From: Desulfuromonadales bacterium C00003107
GTDB lineage: Bacteria > Desulfobacterota > Desulfuromonadia > Desulfuromonadales > Syntrophotaleaceae
Length of the DNA: 6,818 nt
NCBI GenBank assembly: GCA_001751225.1
Contig: MAXT01000419.1
Span: 3,489 to 10,306, forward strand
Direction of reading: 5' to 3'
Positions 1 through 4,331 of this stretch are shown in pieces. Positions within the stretch are counted from its first letter, which is position 1. The number at the start of each line of letters is the position of its first letter. Below the pieces are notes generated by a model, which made no database searches, was not told the origin of the DNA, and saw nothing but the letters and a program-made list of their open reading frames with translations. Made by a program: the position numbers and the translations under genes.

Positions 1-1263
1 CGTGGCCACCGTTGTTCGAACTTGCCCATTGGATTGTTGCAGTAGCGCATATTCGGTGATGACCTTCTCTGTGTCACCTGCTTCCATCACTAAATCTTCA
101 AACGCCGCTCGAGTGCCCGAACCCTCTTCTCGTGAGACCACGATGATCTCGGCGTCAGGACCACCGACTTCGGAGAAGTTGGTGATATCGCCAGCGAAGA
201 TATCCTTCACCTGCTCCACGCTGAGGGTAGGAACTTGTGTATCAGCGTGAGTAACGATGGCGATGCCGTCGTAAGCGATGGTAAACACCTGCAAGCTCGA
301 GAACTTCTCGAACTCGGAGCCTTTCACGTTCCGCGAGGCGTTGCCGATATCGACGGTGCCTTCACCCGCAGAGGTGACGCCCACGCTGGATCCGCCGCCC
401 TGGATCTCGATGACAAGATCAGGGTTTATAGCCATGAAGGCTTCAGCCAGAGATTCGGCTAGCGGCTGCACTGTTGTCGAACCAGCAAGCTGGATCTGCC
501 CAGAAACATCCGTGGGTGGGGTGTAGGAAACGGGGATGTAGTCTTCTGCCACAATCATCTGCCCCTCATCGCCAATAATGAAGTCAATGAAGGCTTGGGT
601 TATTTCATTCGGTGGGCCATTAGTGAGCATGTTCAAGGGACGGAAAATTGAATAGCTGCCACTCTTCACATTCAGTACGATGGGCAACGCGCCGTCTATG
701 GCCAGGGGATGTGTTGAGTCATCCAAGAAGCCGAAGGACAGGTAGCCAATCGTGTTTGGTGTCGTGGCCACCGTTGTTCGAACTTGCCCATTGGACTGTT
801 GCAGTAGCGCATGTTCGGTGATGACCTTCTCTGTGTCACCTTCTTCCATCACCAGGTCTTCGAAGGCCGCCCGTGTTCCGGATCCCTCCTCACGGGAAAC
901 GACGATGATCTCGGCATCGGGACCACCGACTTCAGAGAAGTTGGTGATGTCACCAGCGAAGATGTCCTTCACCTGTTCTACGTTTACTGAGGAGAGCTCC
1001 ATGTCCGGATGGGTGACAATTGCGATCCCGTCGAAGGCGATGGTGAAAACCTCCAGATCAGGAAACTCCTCGAATTCTGAATCCTTTACCCCGCGCGATG
1101 CATTACCAATATCGACGGTGCCCTCACCAGCAGAGGTCACGCCAACACTGGATCCACCGCCCTGGATCTCGATTACCAGGTCGTGATTGAGCGCCATAAA
1201 GGCCTCGGCCAGCGCCTCAGCTAGAGGCTGCACTGTAGTAGAGCCAGCCAACTGCAGTTGCCC
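1..1263 (-). repeat. In-frame tandem duplication inside pstS, 762-nt period
   Basis: Window position n in 1-501 aligns without gaps to n+762 in 763-1263. The last 60 nt of the visible overlap (1-60 against 763-822) differ at only 2 sites, whereas the neighbouring 60-nt block differs at about 11, mostly third codon positions. The copies have therefore diverged, which argues against an assembly duplicate. The start of each unit is the Gly-Gln-(Leu/Ile)-Gln-Leu-Ala-Gly strand of the binding domain. The second unit is cut by the window edge. Confidence 0.93.
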
Positions 1264-1401
1264 CGAGAGACCCGGTACAGGTTCGGGTGCAGCCGGCTCT
1301 TCAGTGGCTGCTCCTCCACAGGATGCGAGGACAAGACCCGACAGGACAAGCAGGGTCATCCATCTGTACGCCCATTGTCCCTTAATCACTTTCTTTCTCA
1401 T
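1..1401 (-). CDS. pstS: PstS-family phosphate-binding lipoprotein with two tandem binding domains, 3' end beyond window
   Basis: An open frame of 467 codons runs from ATG at 1401 to the left edge without a stop. GGAGG lies 6 nt before the ATG. Residues 1-28 form a lipoprotein signal: basic start, hydrophobic stretch, then lipobox LAS-C with Cys28, so the product should be tethered outside the membrane. Domain 1 spans about 47-300 and domain 2 starts at 301. Both carry the PstS hallmarks: AGSTTVQPLAE near the start, GGGSSVG, VDIGNASR (Asp binds phosphate in the family) and SREEGSGTRAAFED (Arg and Ser-Gly-Thr bind phosphate). Domain 1 also has IGYLSFGF. The family delivers phosphate to the PstCAB importer, whose genes may lie beyond the left edge. 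Ordinary PstS has one such domain, so the fusion is unusual. Of 167 residues comparable without gaps, 146 are identical by hand count. Phosphate is the likeliest ligand; another oxyanion is possible. Confidence 0.95.
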   Translation of the reverse strand, partial: MRKKVIKGQWAYRWMTLLVLSGLVLASCGGAATEEPAAPEPVPGLSGQLQLAGSTTVQPLAEALAEAFMALNHDLVIEIQGGGSSVGVTSAGEGTVDIGNASRGVKDSEFEEFPDLEVFTIAFDGIAIVTHPDMELSSVNVEQVKDIFAGDITNFSEVGGPDAEIIVVSREEGSGTRAAFEDLVMEEGDTEKVITEHALLQQSNGQVRTTVATTPNTIGYLSFGFLDDSTHPLAIDGALPIVLNVKSGSYSIFRPLNMLTNGPPNEITQAFIDFIIGDEGQMIVAEDYIPVSYTPPTDVSGQIQLAGSTTVQPLAESLAEAFMAINPDLVIEIQGGGSSVGVTSAGEGTVDIGNASRNVKGSEFEKFSSLQVFTIAYDGIAIVTHADTQVPTLSVEQVKDIFAGDITNFSEVGGPDAEIIVVSREEGSGTRAAFEDLVMEAGDTEKVITEYALLQQSNGQVRTTVAT

Positions 1402-1423
1402 TTTTATCCTCCATTAATAGGGT

Positions 1424-1437
1424 TGTGAGATTTCACA
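1424..1437. promoter_or_regulatory. TGTGA-N4-TCACA dyad just upstream of the pstS start
   Basis: The palindrome TGTGAGATTTCACA sits 23-36 nt upstream of the pstS ATG and flanks its ribosome binding site. The half-sites match the CRP/FNR-type core TGTGA...TCACA, but the spacer is 4 rather than the usual 6, so a CRP site is doubtful. Its position, downstream of the promoter candidate, would suit a repressor or an RNA hairpin in the leader. Confidence 0.3.
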
Positions 1438-1480
1438 CAAACCACTTTACGACCGAATCGTTAACCCAAAATCAAGGATG

Positions 1481-1522
1481 TATTAAGGCTCTTTAATAAA
1501 AGAACTTCTGTATCCGATTCAA
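1481..1522 (-). promoter_or_regulatory. Candidate pstS promoter with a dyad over the -10 element
   Basis: On the minus strand TTGAAT (1522-1517) is followed after 18 nt by TATTAA (1498-1493), a plausible sigma70-type pair. The -10 hexamer is also the left arm of the dyad TATTAA-N6-TTAATA (1498-1481), which places a possible operator on the promoter. I found no clear Pho box of the Escherichia coli type or PhoP type (11-nt repeats). The AT-rich context makes chance matches easy, so confidence is low. Confidence 0.3.
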
Positions 1523-1533
1523 CCCACTTCACC

Positions 1534-1556
1534 TTTCAAGCGAAATATGCTTGAAA
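1534..1556. repeat. Perfect 8-bp inverted repeat between arsC and pstS
   Basis: TTTCAAGC at 1534-1541 and GCTTGAAA at 1549-1556 are perfect reverse complements around a 7-nt AT-rich loop. It lies about 150 nt downstream of arsC and about 135 nt upstream of pstS. No T tract follows on the minus strand, so it is either a weak processing hairpin or a protein-binding dyad. Confidence 0.5.
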
Positions 1557-1703
1557 AAGATTTCATCCTGAGTTGACTAAAAGAAACGGAAATATCGTCA
1601 ATCTATTGTGGAGAGAGAGGGAAACCTAATAAGTGGAAGATACTATTACAAGACATATATAACATTCAACCTGTGAAACTTAAAACGGAGACTATTAGCT
1701 CTT

Positions 1704-2130
1704 TCATGACTTATGATTTTCAATCCATCCCTTAACCAGTCCTTCAATTTGATCTCGGATTTCACGAAATTTCTCCATCTTCTCCTCATCAGAACCTTCG
1801 AACGCTGTCGGATCTTCAAGATCCCAATGCAACCGCTGGCCCATACCTGAAAAGACTGCCGGACATCTCTCCTCAGCCACCGCACATACCGTGATCAAAT
1901 ATCCAAACTGGACTATAAACATGTAATCACTCAGGGGTTTTGCGTAATGCCCATCTAGGTCAAAGCCGATCTCTTCCATCACGCGTCTCGTGTACGGATT
2001 GATTTCCACCGGCTCCAGCCCAGCGCTGTGAGCTTCAAAATGGTCTCCTCATAGTGCCAAGGAAAGCTTCCCCCATCTGGCTTCTTGCCGAGTTCCCAGT
2101 GCACAAGAAAAGGACTCTCGTCATTTTCAT
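1704..2130 (-). pseudogene. arsC: Arsenate reductase ArsC (LMW-phosphatase type), frameshifted
   Basis: ATG at 2130 follows AAGGAG with 7-nt spacing and opens MKMTRVLFLCTGNSARSQM, the CX5R P-loop with Cys10 and Arg16. That frame stops at 2035. The rest of the protein is in another frame: GDHFEAHSAGLEP starts at 2048 and runs to TGA at 1704. Between Leu24 and Gly at 2048 there are 10 nt where the family has 12 (the usual Arg-His-Tyr-Gly before Gly-Asp), so two bases are missing. The distal part keeps TVC...RC with cysteines 7 apart, matching the Cys82/Cys89 pair of thioredoxin-coupled ArsC, and the late Asp-Pro of the fold (HWDLEDP). The restored length of about 142 is normal. Intact ArsC reduces arsenate to arsenite in the cytoplasm. 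All catalytic residues survive, so the lesion is recent or is a sequencing error. Frame-independent features make the identity firm. Confidence 0.9.
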
Positions 2131-2482
2131 CTACACTCTCCTTTCTCATACAACAACGTAGATTTATAAATTTTTCCCTTGTCATCTTTCCTGACCACAT
2201 CAGCGAACAACCTGATTTATTTTTAATTAGGCAGTCATGAATTTACCTGCTTCTTGATCGTTTCGTACTTTCTTTGGAGTTGTCTTGCCATGGTACGCTG
2301 AGCGTTATTGTTACAATCAGCCCGCGTTTTGTATTACTTCAAGGTATCCATACTGGAAAGGTGGTGCCAATGAAATCACCCCAAGCTTGCGAATTAATTC
2401 CCTTGGGAAGGGATATTCACCAATGGTATATGTTTAAAAGATTCGAGCCTCGGTGGTCAATATCCAATCTATCATCCGGTCA
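2131..2482. other. Intergenic stretch between regulator and arsC
   Basis: About 350 bases without a gene I can support. It carries the arsC ribosome binding site (AAGGAG at 2143-2138). A 39-codon stop-to-stop stretch on the minus strand (2433-2317) reads like decayed coding sequence and contains GEYPFPRELIRKLG. I see no histidine kinase, the usual partner downstream of a PhoB-type regulator. There is no hairpin followed by a T run. Confidence 0.6.
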
Positions 2483-2506
2483 TCAACTTTCAAAGCGGTA
2501 TCCGCA

Positions 2507-3157
2507 TCATCTAACAGTGATGATGAACTTTGGATTGGATGGATCATCTTCAACTTTTTCTCGAAGCCAGCGAACATGGACGTCGACGGTTCTAAGGTTT
2601 ACCTGACAATCGTTACCCCACACACGCGATAGAAGGTACTCACGGCTGAGGACAGCGCCGATATTGTGTATAAACGTGGCTAGAAGATTAAATTCTCTTG
2701 GGGATAATTGGATTTTCTTATCGCCTAAAAAGGCTTTTCTCACCACCAAATCGAGCCGTAAAGCGCCAGCATTCAACTCTGTCACGAGAGATGGAGATCC
2801 AATCTGTCGCTTTATATCCTGAATTCGATTGAAAACCCTTCCAAACCATGGAGGGATGATAATGGGGTCTTCCTCTCCGGTATTCAATCCAATGACAATA
2901 TCTGCATCAGAATCCCACGTACTCAGCACAACAATCGGCACGTCTGGAGCCTTTTGCATACATCTACGAATATTCGATCCCCTCAACTTGGGCGAGGGTG
3001 TGTCGAGGATCATCAAGTTTGGATGCTTCGTGTTCTTCATCTCGACACCATCTATTTCGTCTTCCGCGGTGTACACTTCGAAACCTTCCGCGCGCAGGTT
3101 CATCGCCAGGGTTTCTCGCTTGGTCTTATCGTCTCCTATGACCAAAATTGAAGGCAT
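2507..3157 (-). CDS. OmpR/PhoB-type response regulator with degenerate receiver and premature stop in the C-terminal wing
   Basis: The ATG at 3157 is preceded by GGAG 5 nt upstream. Residues 1-118 are a receiver domain starting SILVIGDD; the phosphoacceptor is Asp52 in ILDTPSP. Three pocket positions differ from the family: Gly8 in place of the first acidic residue, Ser79 for Thr, and Ile101 where the conserved Lys stands before Pro. Residues about 125-216 form the DNA-binding winged helix, with LSPREFNLL, the transactivation loop region RVWGND and recognition helix RTVDVHVRWLREKVE. The product ends at ITVR, where the family continues Gly-Val-Gly-Tyr-Arg-Phe. After the TGA the same frame reads CGYRFES and then a second TGA at 2483. 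So one base change (GGA to TGA) probably removed the last wing strand, a total loss of about eight residues. It would bind promoter DNA; pho-type targets such as pstS are a guess from position. No partner kinase is adjacent. Confidence 0.88.
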   Translation of the reverse strand: MPSILVIGDDKTKRETLAMNLRAEGFEVYTAEDEIDGVEMKNTKHPNLMILDTPSPKLRGSNIRRCMQKAPDVPIVVLSTWDSDADIVIGLNTGEEDPIIIPPWFGRVFNRIQDIKRQIGSPSLVTELNAGALRLDLVVRKAFLGDKKIQLSPREFNLLATFIHNIGAVLSREYLLSRVWGNDCQVNLRTVDVHVRWLREKVEDDPSNPKFIITVR

Positions 3158-3455
3158 GGGGACTCCATCCTTAAAAGTGAGACACTTCTTGGCAAACCTC
3201 TATCGCATCGGTACTTGCTCATCTTCGCAAGCACTATTTTCCGAATTTAACCTTCATCACCTCATGCCATACGAAGAAAGAATGCTCGGATCCTCACTCA
3301 AGCTTTACCCATCTACATCGCGTAGAAACACCCCCCCCCAATAAAAATCCTAGAGCGCTCCTCTGAGATCCCTGAGAATCGGGTTCTTTCGGTAGATGAA
3401 CATTCTCATAACATGCCACTCTTAGATCTCGATACGGGCAGCTTGTTATTAGAAA

Positions 3456-3512
3456 CGGTGGTCGCAGTCAAGTCGATGTCCATAGGATTATTCGGTATGA
3501 CCGCGACCACCG
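3456..3512. repeat. 14-bp inverted repeat with 29-nt loop
   Basis: CGGTGGTCGCAGTC (3456-3469) pairs with GACCGCGACCACCG (3499-3512), with one mismatch that could be a G-U pair in RNA of one strand. Its GC-rich arms stand out from the AT-rich surroundings. No T run follows on either side, so it is not a simple terminator. It could be a structured RNA element, a protein-binding site or the relic of a small mobile unit. Confidence 0.6.
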
Positions 3513-4028
3513 GAGATTTCAACATCAATCATTCAATCACGAAACACCAGCTTCGAAACTTCTTTCTATCTTTGAACAACGCTATCTTAGGAGCCTTAAG
3601 AACAGTTTAAGAACTTATTAACCCACCTTAATATCTGAATCCGATTCCACCGACTTTAAACCTCAACAACTCAAGCAGAATCAAATCAAGACGAGCGCTT
3701 ATAGATCCAACAATGACCAAATCAACTATCCCGAAGGCCACTGGGACTGCGTGACACTTCTTGAGTAACTCCGCAATGATGTCATAGACCTGAAGGGCGA
3801 TTTCCTCAGCGGCAGAAGAGATTGATCTCATCGTTGAGGATATACGCAAACTAAAATTCTTCTCAGTGGGATTTCTTAATATTTACTTAACGCATGCACT
3901 GTAAAATCGACGGCGCACAGTGCTCAATTAATCAGACTTCATGATGACAACTAGCAAGAAACTGATTTAGGCTACATAAGTGTGTTTTGTGATGGACGCC
4001 ACGGACGGAAGGATTCTTCAATAATAAA

Positions 4029-4237
4029 TGTCACTTAGAGCGAGCCGGGGAACGGCGAAGAAATGGCAGCATGCAGGGACTTGTCATGCTGAATGAAGTG
4101 AAGCATCTCATTCTTTGAACTGAATTGTGCTCCTCGCCGTGAACGAGATTCTTCGTCGCTCTGCTCCTTAGAATGACATTGGCCAGGAAGGGCTCTGAAT
4201 CAAACAATGTCATTCGAGGAAACTGGGAAACTGACGA
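4029..4237. repeat. Cluster of REP-like elements in both orientations
   Basis: Four related units share a TGTCA start and a GAAG(A/C)ATCTC-like end. Unit 1 is 4029-4064 (TGTCACTTAGAGCGAGCC through GAAGAAAT). Unit 2 is 4082-4109 (TGTCATGCTGAATGAAG, ending GCATCTC). Unit 3, inverted, is 4145-4178 (GAGATTCTTCG, ending GAATGACA). Unit 4 starts TGTCATTCGAGG at 4208 and is diverged. GAATGACATT (4171-4180) and AATGTCATTC (4206-4215) are a perfect 10-bp inverted pair. Elements with this core are widespread between genes in many bacterial genomes, where they resemble REP/BIME arrays; that parallel comes from memory. The short open frame across it (4264-4031) is a by-product and not a gene. Confidence 0.75.
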
Positions 4238-4331
4238 GCTAAAAATGCCGAAGAGCCCCTGCAATCAGGTCGGTGTCATGGTTGAGTCAGGGGATCCTTA
4301 GGTCTGGGAGAGCCTGGATGTAAGGATAGGA

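Larger units (their letters stand above)
1402..1703. other. Intergenic stretch upstream of pstS, rich in dyads
   Basis: About 300 bases lie between the arsC stop and the pstS start. I see no gene here. It holds three dyads: TTTCAAGC/GCTTGAAA (1534-1556, 7-nt loop), TATTAA/TTAATA (1481-1498, 6-nt spacer) and TGTGA/TCACA (1424-1437, 4-nt spacer). It also holds a promoter candidate for pstS. None of the hairpins is followed by a T run on the minus strand, so I do not call a terminator for arsC. Confidence 0.7.
3158..4331. other. Gene-poor stretch between the propeller gene and the regulator
   Basis: About 1.17 kb with no gene I can support. From right to left it contains the REP-like cluster (4237-4029), an AT-rich part, an unrecognised minus-strand frame ending at 3628 (TTG 3849 or ATG 3831, 67-73 codons, no Shine-Dalgarno site), an inverted repeat at 3456-3512, a C9 tract at 3331-3339, and the leader of the regulator gene. 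The unrecognised frame has a hydrophobic C-terminal half but matches no family I know. I see no clear terminator for the propeller gene; a loose ATCCTTA/TAAGGAT pair near 4295-4328 lacks a T run. Confidence 0.55.

Noticed and set aside
2..526. Plus-strand open frames over the left end (2-250, 235-462, 278-526) and again at 752-1417
   Set aside because: They are antisense shadows of the two PstS domains. The minus-strand frame is continuous for 467 codons, has a lipobox and a ribosome site, and matches the family throughout.
1979..2200. Minus-strand 73-codon frame beginning at 2200
   Set aside because: It overlaps the arsC start in a different frame and encodes no recognisable motif. The ATG at 2130, with AAGGAG before it, opens the true P-loop.
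2401..2413. Hairpin CCCTT/AAGGG after the regulator as a terminator
   Set aside because: The stem is only 5 bp with a 3-nt loop, and no T run follows on the minus strand.
2507..2509. TGA read as glycine (alternative code)
   Set aside because: TGA serves as a normal stop for arsC, the ImmA-like gene and the regulator's own next in-frame stop at 2483. A single nonsense mutation is simpler.
2274..2606. Plus-strand 110-codon frame
   Set aside because: Its last third is antisense to the response regulator, the rest has no family resemblance, and no ribosome site precedes it.
2829..3344. Plus-strand 171-codon frame
   Set aside because: It lies antisense to the receiver domain of the regulator, which has strong family evidence on the minus strand.
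3413..3610. Plus-strand 65-codon frame
   Set aside because: It has no ribosome site and no recognisable motif, and it contains the inverted repeat at 3456-3512, which explains much of its sequence.
3628..3849. Minus-strand frame of 67-73 codons with a hydrophobic second half
   Set aside because: I considered a small membrane protein or a universal-stress-protein fragment (LVIVGSISARL). There is no Shine-Dalgarno site, the start is TTG or an unsupported ATG, and the resemblance is too weak for a gene call.
4031..4264. Minus-strand 77-codon frame
   Set aside because: It is made of translated REP-like units, a well-known source of false small genes.
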